Assembly: GCA_946122785.1 (NCBI GenBank) | Contig: CAMGYJ010000005.1 | Coordinates: 65,980,200-66,044,199 of the forward strand | DNA: 64,000 nt | From: Linum tenue | Lineage: Eukaryota; Streptophyta; Magnoliopsida; Malpighiales; Linaceae | Direction of reading: 5' to 3' | Shown here: positions 46,271 to 55,165 of the stretch, one piece after another | Layout: every line of letters starts with the position of its first letter | Numbering within the stretch: position 1 is the stretch's first letter | The notes under the pieces: generated by a model | Databases searched by the model: none | Seen by the model: only the letters and a program-made list of their open reading frames with translations | Told to the model about the DNA's origin: nothing | Translations under genes and position numbers: made by a program

Positions 46271-47412
46271 AGGAAAATGTTTGTAAGCTGTGGAAATCCC
46301 TATATGGGTTAAAACAAGCAATCAAACAGTGGTTTATTAAATTATCTGAATACTTGAAGGGTCTGGGATTTGAGCAATCATATGAAGACTATTATGTGTT
46401 CAGGACACCTTCTGTAGTCGTAATTGTGTATGTTGATGACATACTTCTAGCAGGCCCTGATCTAGATGAAATTCAGCCGGTGAAATTGCATTTGAAGAAA
46501 GGTTTCAAGATCAAAGATCTGGGAAACATGAAGTACTTCCTTGGATTAGAAGTGGCCAGGTCTAGTGAAGGCATTTCAGTTAATCATATCAAATGAAGTT
46601 TTGTTTGGAATTACTTTCTTATGTAGATTTTCTTGAAAGCAAACCTGCCAAAACTCCCATAAGCATGAAAACAGTGCTTTCAGCAACTGATGGAACACCA
46701 TTATCAGATGGTTCACGTTACAGATATCTGCTAGGACAGTTGCAGTACTTGACAACAACAAGACCATATATCACTTTTCCTGTACAGCAACTCTATCAGT
46801 GTCAAGGTAAGCCTACCAGTGTTCATCTAAATTGTTTACATAGAATTTTAAGGTACTTGAAAGGTTGTCCCAGTCAGGGTCTTTGATTCTCAGCAAAGAC
46901 TAATCTATAACTTAAAGGGTATTGTGACTCTGACTGGGCCAACGTGTCCAAACACAAGGAAATCAGTCACTGGTTATTGCACATTCCTTGGGGATTCTCT
47001 TACCAGTTCGAAAAGCAAGAAACAAAATACAGTATCTAGATCATCCTCAGAAACTGAGTACAGAGCATTGGCACAACTCTCGTGTGAGATTCAATGGTTA
47101 CGTTCACTACTTCAATGGTTACATTCACTACTCAGATTCTACAGAGTACCACATCAACAAAGTGTTCAGGTATTTTGTGATAATCAATCTGTTATTTATA
47201 TTGTACAAAATCTAGTCTTTCACGAAAGAACTAAGCATATAGAAGTGGATTGTCATGTAATCCGTGAAAGATTGCAATCTGGACTTATTACATTGGATAC
47301 ATAGGCACCGAGGATCAATTAGCAGACCTATTCACAAAAGGGTTGTCTGCTGATCGTTTTGATTACTTACTCTGCAAGCTTGGCATGCATAGTGGATGCT
47401 CGCCAGCTTGAG
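46271..47412 (+). pseudogene. Copia RT to RNase H C-terminal part (element D), copy 2
   Basis: Same content as 38719-39775, continuing past the duplication end into the natural C-terminus (QKGCLLIVLITYSASL, RQLEGAC-like region) just before the 3' LTR. The YVDD box is intact. Shifts and stops elsewhere inactivate it. Confidence 0.85.
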
Positions 47413-47418
47413 GGAGCA

Positions 47419-47824
47419 TGTGAAAGGAGATGGTGATCTTCAGCTACTGCAAACTTGAGAATGCAGTTGGGCGTGAGAAGACTGGCTAAAGCTTCCTGTC
47501 ACTCTAGCTAGAGTACAACGAAGAAGCACTGAAAGCGACGACGTTTGGTACTAAATGATATAACCTCATAAGGCAGAACGTCGTCGCATTGGTAATTCTG
47601 TAATTAAAATAAACATTCCGTCGTAGTTAGACAAATGGAAGTTGTTGATAGGTTAGTTCAATTGATTAGTCAGTTTACCTTTAATGTACAGTGTAATCGT
47701 CTTCTTTGCTATATATATGAAAAACCCCACAGAGGAAAGGCATCTTGCCGATTCCCACAACCCAGGCTGTTTATTCTTTCCTTACAAACCCTAGAATTTG
47801 TTGAGCTAGGTTAAATCTTTCACA
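47419..47824 (+). repeat. 3' LTR of copia element D
   Basis: A 406-bp LTR with perfect 8-bp inverted ends TGTGAAAG and CTTTCACA, preceded by a short purine tract (CTTGAGGGAGCA). A TATA box GCTATATATATGAAAA lies at about 47708-47722. No 5' partner is found in the window. Confidence 0.85.
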
Positions 47825-47994
47825 AATGCACTTTCCCCCGCGTCTACCGTAGTTGTGGCTGCCCGGTTGTACATAGATATAGAAGGAGCCCGAATGTCAG
47901 ATTCGACTTCTTCGACCACTCAGGCGCCATGACTTCTTCCTCAGTCTAGCTAGGGTTTCCCGTCAAACTCCTTACCACCGCCTTGTCATGTATC

Positions 47995-48432
47995 ATGATC
48001 TTCTACTGTGACGATTCCTTGGTCTCAGATTCTGCGATGGTGGCTTAAGGGATTGCTAGTATCAATTCCCACGATCAAGTGTACGATGGCAAGACTGAGA
48101 CTTTCCTTTGTTCCTCTCCTATTCAGGCTGAAGTTATCAGCCTCCTCAACGCTATTCTTCTTGCTACCGGCGAAAGGAACCATTCCTGCGTCTGTACCGA
48201 TTGTCAAGTTCTTTCAATGGCGCTCTGTTTGGACCACTCGCTTTGGCCTTGGAGTTGTCGAGCGTTGATTGCGCGTATGGTTGCAGCACTTCGCTCGGCG
48301 CCTCGAGTCAAAGTAGAGTTTGTTCCTCGATGTCAAAATAAGCTCGCAGATTGGTCAGCAAAACAAGCGCGGACGGAGTCGTTACCAGTGGATTGGGTGT
48401 TAATTTTAAATATCATTGCTCCTCTTATGTAA
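47995..48432 (+). pseudogene. RNase H-like (RVT_3) fragment
   Basis: The frame encodes FYCDDSLVSDSA, an in-frame TAA (48046-48048), then SSPIQAEVISLLNAILLATG, CVCTDCQVLSMALCL and VEFVPRCQNKLADWSAKQA, ending at 48432. The four acidic positions of RNase H (D in CDD, E in QAE, D in CTD, D in LADW) can be placed. This is the C-terminal domain type of plant L1 LINEs and of stand-alone plant RNase H-like genes. The left part is lost next to the copia LTR. The single stop argues for a LINE remnant or a recently broken gene. I cannot decide which. Confidence 0.6.
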
Positions 48433-48871
48433 TGAACCGATTGTTACCTTTGATTGGTGGAATAAATGGCATCACCTTTTTTTTTAAAGGCCAGCCTGGT
48501 TCCGCTAATATTTCCATCACCAGATCCACAACCACACATCCGACCTCTCTACCAAACTTACTCATCCAAATTAAAGATTTGACAACTGATCGAGTAGAGG
48601 CGTATTTATTATCCCATCTAAATTGTATTTAAGGTTTACTCATACTCACACAAAATCGGGTAGAAAACAAATTATATTCATACTCGATTGGGTTTTAAGT
48701 ATCCACGATTATTTATGGATAATAATTTGTCATTTATAAATACAACCAACACGTTAATATTCACCCTATATTGACATTATATAAGTGAAAAGTATATCAA
48801 TAAATCACTAGAATGAAGAAAATTAGTTAAAAATGACACAATTTCACGAACATGTTATGTATGTATAATAA
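48433..48871. other. AT-rich intergenic stretch, nothing recognised
   Basis: No domain, repeat end or promoter stands out. A polyT run lies at 48478-48486. Confidence 0.5.
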
Positions 48872-49279
48872 AGGGTTATAGGTATAATATGCCCCTCTAC
48901 TATTTTTTACATTAAATATGCCCTTGTATTTTGAAAAAATTATCAAACATGCCCTTCTTTTCAAATTTCCATTGAAAAAATCGCCAATCATGGTTGAATT
49001 GAGATTTAGACGACCCGACATCTGCAAATGGGAGGAAAAATGTCGGTTTTGTCCCCTGTTTTATTTCTATGGGTCTTTTCAAATGAAATTATTTGAATGA
49101 TTTGATTATACAAAAGAACCAAAAAAATTATAAAGTGAATTTGGTATGGATATTTTAGTCATTTGTGTCGCCCAAACTAAAGTTCGTCCTTGGTTAACGG
49201 TTTTTGGAGGAAAGTTTTAACAAAATGGCATGTTTGATCATTTTTACAAAGTAAAGGGGCATATTATACCTATAACCCT
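48872..49279. mobile_element. MITE with perfect 25-bp terminal inverted repeats
   Basis: The left end AGGGTTATAGGTATAATATG (plus five more bases CCCCT) is matched exactly by the complement of the right end (49255-49279). ATAATAA flanks both sides (48865-48871 and 49280-49286), a likely 7-bp duplication, although the AT-rich context leaves some slack. It is 408 bp with no transposase. The length of the ends and duplication suggest a Mutator-like or related family. Confidence 0.8.
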
Positions 49280-49286
49280 ATAATAA

Positions 49287-50390
49287 ATATCAAATATATT
49301 CAAAATAAAGAACATTTTTAGAGAAAATGCATATGCATTGTTATTTATTTTTCAATTGTTTGTAATTCCCTATCTATTACACTTCTATCTATGGCAAAAA
49401 AAATGCATATGCATTTGTATAATCAGGCGGGTTCGAGTTGGACAGTGACAAAACATGCACACCCATTATCCACAATATTCAAATTCGGCTGTTACGCCTA
49501 CCCTCTGGCCATCCTTTGGATACCAATTTCACCTTATCCAATCATATCGAAATTAGAATGAACATGCACAGTTGTAGATATTTTTGACGCCCCCTAAAAT
49601 CGACCCAAATGCTCAATTAATGAATTGTACAACACCCATCATTTTGAGTTCATATATTCGTTGTACAGATTGTGATTAAGTAACTAACTAATAAGAATTG
49701 GAAGATTTTATCACTACCAGCTGGTGGCCTTTTTACGACTAGGGGAAACTAGCTATTCTCAGCTTGATTCGTGTAGTTGTTAGACAGTGAGTTTTCCTTT
49801 ATTTCCATATACAGATTGCGTTCCATCTGCAGATTTGTAACACAAAAAGGAACAATCCAAACTAGCTAGCCAGTTGTTTTTTCTGTACGGATTGTGAAAC
49901 AAGAAAAAAGAAAGCTACTTGTTTGATTCGCCTTAATTACTGGAAGCTAATCTGGATAAACATCCTCCTTATCTAACCGCTCATAGTAAGTTGCCCGTTT
50001 CTCTTGTGTCCCCTTTGATTCGAACATTATGTGCGTATACATCTTATCCGGACCCCAAATCATCGAAAACTACTCTTAAAATTTGATTCGTCTGTGGACC
50101 ACATACCTTCAATGATATGAACTTTTTCCCCTTTCAAGTCTCCAGTCTTAGCCCTTAGGTTCCGTGCTTGTACTAACCTCGTTCTAATTGAGTTAATTAA
50201 GACGCATAACCAGATGATTAAGACGCATAACCTAATCGATACATTTGTGTCTATTATTCCAAAAAATATTCTCGTCTGCTAACTAATTTCTGCATTTGCA
50301 CCAGCAGCTAAGTAATAGGGTCCCACTACCCTTGCCCACTTGGCTCTAGCACCTGCTTTCATTTCCTTATCCAAGTCGGATTACAAACTC
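49287..50390. other. Intergenic region upstream of the subtilase gene
   Basis: AT-rich, with no ORF or repeat end that I can support. It contains the 5' flanking region and probably the cis-regulatory part of the protease gene. Confidence 0.5.
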
Positions 50391-50398
50391 TATATATA
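50391..50398 (+). promoter_or_regulatory. TATA box of the subtilase gene
   Basis: TATATATAAG lies about 100 bp before the start codon, with no ATG between. It predicts transcription starting near 50420-50430 and a 5' leader of about 70 nt. Confidence 0.6.
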
Positions 50399-50493
50399 AG
50401 TCCTCCTTAATTCTCAGAAAGTCAGAGACACACTCCACTTACCATTCTCATTTCTATACTGAATCATTCCCACTTCCTCACACCAGTCCAACA

Positions 50494-52743
50494 ATGCATC
50501 CCAAGATTTTGCCTTTGATGGCTACTTTCACCATTTTCGCCACCTTTCTTCTCACTTTAGTCCAGACCGAGGAGCAGCATATTGTTCTAATGGACTTCAA
50601 TGTCATGCCAAAAGCCTTTCAAACTCCACGCCACTGGCACCTAGCCTCTTTGTCGTCGATTTCGCAGTCAGAATACCCTGCCTCCAAGCTAATCTACTCC
50701 TACTCCAACGTCATCAACGGATTTTGTGCTTCCCTCACCGACTCGGAGCTCGAATCAATGAAAGCTTCTCCAGGCTTCCTCCACTCGATTCACAACTCAC
50801 CAGTCAAATTCGACACCACGCACTCGACCGACTTCCTGGGACTCACCGCCGTTTCCTCTCCCGCTTGGGAGTCGTCCAATTACGGGGAAGGGATGATCAT
50901 CGGGGTCGTTGACACGGGCGCCTGGCCGGAGAGCGACAGCTACGGTGACCACGGGATGGGTCCAGCCCCGGCGAGGTGGAAAGGGCAGTGTCACTTCAAC
51001 AACGGCTCGCTCTGTAACAACAAGCTTGTTGGAGCGCGCGTCTTCAACAATTCCCTGATCGTAGCCAACATCAGTATGCTCTGCAGCGACTCTCCCCGCG
51101 ACTGCGACGGACACGGGACCCACACGTCCAGCACCGCAGCCGGTAGCTTCGTGGACCGTGCCTCCTACTTTGGCTACGCTCGGGGAACGGCAAAGGGGAC
51201 CTCTCCTAAGGCCCACGTCGCCGTCTACAAGGCACTGTTCGGCGAATATTCGTCCCCGTGTGACGCCGTCGCCGCAATCGATCAAGCAGTTGCCGACGGC
51301 GTGGATGTACTGTCCATATCGTTTGGCTACGATCACATCCCGCTGCACGAGGACCCAATCGCCGTCGCAACATTCGCGGCCGTACAGCGGAATGTATTCG
51401 TCGCCACGTCAGCCGGGAATGCCGGCACGGACCTTGGGGCCCTCCACAACGGGATTCCCTGGGTCCTCACCGTCGCTGCTGGAACAATTGACCGCCGATT
51501 CCGGGCGCGGCTCAAAATCGGAAACGGATTCTCGGTTTCCGGGTCGTCTCTGTACCCGGGAACTCACTCCACCAACGAATCTCCGGTCGTCTTCATGGGC
51601 GACTGCGCCAACGCGACAGAGGAATTAATCAGAGGCAAGGTCTTGGTGTGTCAAGGGTTCAATCAGCTTCTCAGCCTCAACAATTCCGGCGCCATCGGGG
51701 GAGTATTCGTAGCCAATGTCACCGAATCGCTCCTCGAAGAATTGATCCAGATTTTACTGCCGGCAATTTTCATAACCACGGAGGACGGGAAGAATGTGGA
51801 GAACTACTTGAGGAACCACCCGGCAGCGAAAGGGAGCTTAGAATTTGGGCTCACCAGCTTTGACTTGAGCCCAGCGCCTACGCTTGCAAGTTACAGCTCC
51901 CGAGGCCCATCACACAGTTGCCCGTTCGTTCTGAAGCCCGACATAGTTGGGCCCGGATCATTGATACTCGCGGCCTGGCCCTCCAACATCAAGCCCAAGG
52001 AGAACGGCCCGAGTTCTTTACACACCGGGTTCAACCTTTTGTCCGGCACTTCAATGTCGTGCCCACATCTCGCCGGAGTGGCAGCGCTCATCAAGAAGGC
52101 GCACCCGGAGTGGAGCCCCGCCGCGATTCGATCGGCGATGATGACGACGGCGGATTCGCTCGATCTCTCCAACCAGCCGATCAAAGATGCGGGCAAAAGT
52201 GAACGCACGTCCACAGCTTTTGGCATCGGGGCGGGTCACGTCAACCCCAACAAGGCGCTAGACCCCGGTCTAGTCTACGATGCCGGCGCGATCGATTATG
52301 TCAACTTGCTATGCGGAATGAATTTCACCGCTAAGCAAATTCGAGCCATCACACGATCGTCCACAACCAACCTCTGCTCTGCACCAACTCTCGACCTCAA
52401 TTATCCGTCCTTTATTGCACTCTTCAGCGTCAATTACTCAAGCAGTTCTAGCCCGAATGAGGTCTTGGAGTTTACTAGGACAGTGACTAATGTTGGCAAA
52501 GGGACGACGAGTTACCGACCAACTTTGACGCCGTTGGAAGGGTTGTCCGTTAAGGTGGTCCCCAACAAGCTCGAATTCAGTAGTGAGGGACAGAAGCTCC
52601 AGTTCAAGCTCACGATTGAAAACAACCATCCAGTTAAGAAGAAGCCTTTTGTAAGTTCCGGTTATCTTAGGTGGACAGAAGATGGAGGTGACCATATCGT
52701 GCAGAGTGTTATCTACCAATGTCGACTAATTTATCCCATTTAG
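50494..52743 (+). CDS. Subtilisin-like serine protease (SBT family), C-terminus altered by a retrotransposon
   Basis: An intronless gene of 749 codons. Order: signal peptide (LMATFTIFATFLLTLVQT), I9 propeptide (HIVLMDF...SYSNVINGFCASLTDSE), then the peptidase S8 domain with catalytic D140 (VVDTGAWPES), H207 (GHGTHTSSTA), oxyanion N309 (TSAGNAGTD) and S520 (SGTSMSCPHLAG). A PA insert lies at about residues 345-450, and a C-terminal fibronectin-III-like domain begins at LDLNYPSFIALF. All catalytic residues are intact, and the domain order and length match secreted plant subtilases close to the SBT3/SBT1.9 group, which process or degrade cell-wall proteins. The last 11 residues (VIYQCRLIYPI) are read from the LTR of copia element F. 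The native end lies at 60608-60668. Whether the altered protein is stable is unknown. The coding region is GC-rich compared with its flanks. Confidence 0.93.
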   Translation: MHPKILPLMATFTIFATFLLTLVQTEEQHIVLMDFNVMPKAFQTPRHWHLASLSSISQSEYPASKLIYSYSNVINGFCASLTDSELESMKASPGFLHSIHNSPVKFDTTHSTDFLGLTAVSSPAWESSNYGEGMIIGVVDTGAWPESDSYGDHGMGPAPARWKGQCHFNNGSLCNNKLVGARVFNNSLIVANISMLCSDSPRDCDGHGTHTSSTAAGSFVDRASYFGYARGTAKGTSPKAHVAVYKALFGEYSSPCDAVAAIDQAVADGVDVLSISFGYDHIPLHEDPIAVATFAAVQRNVFVATSAGNAGTDLGALHNGIPWVLTVAAGTIDRRFRARLKIGNGFSVSGSSLYPGTHSTNESPVVFMGDCANATEELIRGKVLVCQGFNQLLSLNNSGAIGGVFVANVTESLLEELIQILLPAIFITTEDGKNVENYLRNHPAAKGSLEFGLTSFDLSPAPTLASYSSRGPSHSCPFVLKPDIVGPGSLILAAWPSNIKPKENGPSSLHTGFNLLSGTSMSCPHLAGVAALIKKAHPEWSPAAIRSAMMTTADSLDLSNQPIKDAGKSERTSTAFGIGAGHVNPNKALDPGLVYDAGAIDYVNLLCGMNFTAKQIRAITRSSTTNLCSAPTLDLNYPSFIALFSVNYSSSSSPNEVLEFTRTVTNVGKGTTSYRPTLTPLEGLSVKVVPNKLEFSSEGQKLQFKLTIENNHPVKKKPFVSSGYLRWTEDGGDHIVQSVIYQCRLIYPI

Positions 52744-53354
52744 TCAAGTTGTAGTAGAAAGATTCACAAAATGAATTTAAAGACTATAACTCACAAAATG
52801 AATTCTTATTAAGCTTGATTAAAAATGAATTACTCTAGTCTGGATCAGGTTCGATCAGCCAACAAGTAAAGCGAAGAAGAAAGAAGACACACACAAACGC
52901 TATGCCCAAACAGGCTTGAGTTCCTGACTGAGAAGTCCCAACTCAAGCGAGTTCAGACACAAACAAACTGAACCCTAACCTTTACTCCCAAAGAGCCACG
53001 CCGCTCTTACTGAGAAAGGAAACCGTTGCTGATTTCTTCTCCTGAGTCGTTCTTAAATAGATCTCCAAGCCTTGGTTCCTCTCTCTCTTTCTTCTTTAAT
53101 CGCTGTGACCGTTGTGTGTTGAAGGGGAAGGATTCCGATGTTTTGTTCGTCTGGGATTTTACTCGTCTCTGGTTCTTTTCGATGGATGAGGAAGGAATGA
53201 AAGCGCAGACGCTTTCGTTAGTCTCGAAGATGTTTGAGTTTGACTTGGGCTCGTTGGTGCGGGCTGAAGTAAAAGCTGTACGAGACTTGGGCTCATCGAA
53301 GTGGGCTGAAGCAGCAGGTTTGTTCGAGACTTTTCAGGGCCCAGTTGCCCAACA
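52707..53354 (-). repeat. 3' LTR of copia element F
   Basis: 648 bp. In plus orientation it reads TGTTATCTACCAATG...GTTGCCCAACA. It supplies the last codons and stop (52741-52743) of the subtilase reading frame. Its own transcription runs towards the gene (convergent). Confidence 0.93.
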
Positions 53355-53368
53355 ATCTCCCCCTGCGA
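53355..53368 (-). other. Polypurine tract of copia element F
   Basis: The minus strand reads GCAGGGGGAGAT directly before the LTR start TGTTGGGC. Confidence 0.8.
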
Positions 53369-53758
53369 TCAAGCTCTCATTCCTGTATCATCAACACCCA
53401 ACCATTTTCTAAGAGTATGCTTATATCGCAAGGAAGTCAATCACCAATATCAACCACTCTCAGTCAAGTAACACTTTCAATCAGAGCACGAAGCAGGAAC
53501 TAGTCGAGGAGATATAACATTCTGCAGTGATCCCTTTTATTTCACAGCAAAGGAGAAATACATTAAGAAGAACATAGACCTTTATGGTCTTTCAAACAAG
53601 CAACATGCAATAATCGAATAAGCATAGACCATTATGGTCCTTTTTTAAGCCAGCAACATTTAAGAAAAGACAAAACATTCAAAAAGGACAAACCAAAGCA
53701 TTGACCCCAGTGATCTTTCTAAAACATGTGACACAACCAGTTCAGATTTGTATTCCTT

Positions 53759-55033
53759 TTAATCTTCCAGGCCAGTGTTTTCTTTTGGCTCCCCCTGAGT
53801 CCCAGCAGCTCCTTCCATCATGCTGTCAGTATCTTCTTCCATAGCTCTCTCCCCCTGAGTTCCAGATGCCTCCATTATTTCCTTCTCAAGATCTTCAGCA
53901 AACTGACGGATTTCTTCTTCAGAGAAATTTTCAGGCTCAAGTTCAGCCTCTTCTTCGAATGAAATGATAAGGTTTTTTTGAATAGAGGATGTCTCCCCAG
54001 ATTGCAGAATTTTTGGTTTTGTTTTAGGTTTTGAGACCTTGACAGCAGCTGGGTCGAAGGATCCTCCCCCTTTCGAAGGCTGAGGATCAATCCCCAGATA
54101 GTTGAGAACGGTAATGGCAGGAACAAAAACAGAGGTTTCAATGGAGGAATATCCATCGAGAGATAGACCAAGATTGGACAGCAAAAGGGTAATGAATCCT
54201 CCATAAGGAAGGCGCCCGTCAAGATGAGCATCAGCATTTCGAACTATTGAGCCAAAGAGAAGCTGAGAGTAATCTAACTTTCTCCCAGTCAGAGCATTTG
54301 AGAGGACCCAGAGATCAATTTTGGTGACTATGTTGAGACCATGAGCACGGGGAAGGAAGAGGTGGGTTATGAAGTAGTGAAGGGTGCGAAGGGTTGGATT
54401 CAGGTCAGCAGAGGTTATAACTTCATGGGAAGCAACACGACGTTGAGTGATACGAGCATATTCAACCTCAAAATCAAAATCATAGAATAGGAATTCGTCC
54501 TCATGAGCAAGAGGAAGGGGGCCATCAACAGGAAGATTTAACAAAATGCCAATGGCTTCAGCAGTAAGGGAGATGAAGTATCCATTGACCAGAGTAGTAA
54601 GCTTTCTGGTAATGATACCTTGGCAGTCAAGATTGGCATAGAAGGATTTGACAGGCAGGGGACAGGCAGCCAATGGTGGATAGTGAAGAAGGAATTCCCA
54701 TCCTAAGTTCCTAATGAATGGAGTAATGTCTATTCCAGATGCTTTGAATTCATAGAGATCGAGAGCAATAGGATCAGACAGCTTCCTATGGGCAAAGAAT
54801 TCCTTAAATCTATGGAGATTGAACTCAATTGGTTCATTGAAGGTCCTCCCAACATATGTCACGATAGCTCCAGGAATGTTTGAGGAAGTGAAGAGCTCAG
54901 TCATTTTGAGATTTATGTTTTTAAGCTTTGGTGACGCATAGACTAAGAAAGGCAGAGTATAAATACTAAAAGATAGAATACTAAGGGTTGCAGAAGCATC
55001 ATGGGAATCATAAACAGGAGAACTAGTCAACAC
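53759..55033 (-). CDS. Third ORF of element F: putative plant transposon protein domain
   Basis: An open frame of 424 codons in the sense direction between pol and the 3' LTR. The first Met gives a hydrophobic lead (SILSFSIYTLPFLVYAS). The Met at about residue 44 (MTELFTSSNIPG) may be the real start. The core has FIRNLGWEFLLHYPPLAACP, PVKSFYANLDCQGIITRKL and YFISLTAEAIGILLNLPVDG, the look of the putative plant transposon protein domain (PF20167-like) found in many retroelement-linked plant ORFs. The C-terminal third is acidic (EEEAELEPENFSEEEIRQFA). Function is unknown. It holds the place of the env-like ORF of SIRE elements, but I see no typical envelope features. It parallels the ATHILA ORF-1 of element B. 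Confidence 0.75.
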   Translation of the reverse strand: MLTSSPVYDSHDASATLSILSFSIYTLPFLVYASPKLKNINLKMTELFTSSNIPGAIVTYVGRTFNEPIEFNLHRFKEFFAHRKLSDPIALDLYEFKASGIDITPFIRNLGWEFLLHYPPLAACPLPVKSFYANLDCQGIITRKLTTLVNGYFISLTAEAIGILLNLPVDGPLPLAHEDEFLFYDFDFEVEYARITQRRVASHEVITSADLNPTLRTLHYFITHLFLPRAHGLNIVTKIDLWVLSNALTGRKLDYSQLLFGSIVRNADAHLDGRLPYGGFITLLLSNLGLSLDGYSSIETSVFVPAITVLNYLGIDPQPSKGGGSFDPAAVKVSKPKTKPKILQSGETSSIQKNLIISFEEEAELEPENFSEEEIRQFAEDLEKEIMEASGTQGERAMEEDTDSMMEGAAGTQGEPKENTGLED

Positions 55034-55165
55034 AGATAGTTTTTCAATGCATAGGAAACTTAAACATCAAGTTCATGCACACACACACACTCATTTCAAC
55101 AAGAGATGCAATCATAACTACTTAACTTTATTTAAAAAGTTGAGAGAGGAAGGATAGTACCTGGA

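Larger units (their letters stand above)
39776..47332. repeat. Tandem duplication, copy 2 (about 7.55 kb)
   Basis: It repeats 32382-39775 in the same order and orientation with a small number of substitutions. Within the 1.36-kb LTR I count about a dozen differences, under 1 percent. It keeps segments deleted from copy 1, so it is the better representative of the parent sequence. The original element D sequence continues after 47332 with CACAAAAGGG. Confidence 0.92.
18601..47824 (+). mobile_element. Ty1/copia element D (Ale-like), host of the nested insertions
   Basis: Colinear pieces of one plus-strand copia polyprotein are scattered across the block: integrase C-terminal part (19366-20033), RT start (34548-34746), RT middle to RNase H (38719-39775, repeated at 46271-47412) and a complete 3' LTR (47419-47824). 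The breaks are explained by a solo LTR, a LINE, an expansin-carrying element plus Athila LTR-gag, and a tandem duplication. The 5' LTR, gag, protease and first part of integrase are not recognised. The left limit is uncertain, because sequence left of the solo LTR (18601-18694) is only weakly copia-like. Confidence 0.7.

Noticed and set aside
50797..51348. Antisense frame of 183 codons and overlapping sense frames in 50724-52226
   Set aside because: Shadows of the GC-rich subtilase gene, which has all family motifs in its own frame.
53026..53412. Reading frame of 128 codons with a copy at 60274-60711
   Set aside because: Both copies are LTR sequence of copia element F, so the repeat is explained and no gene is needed.
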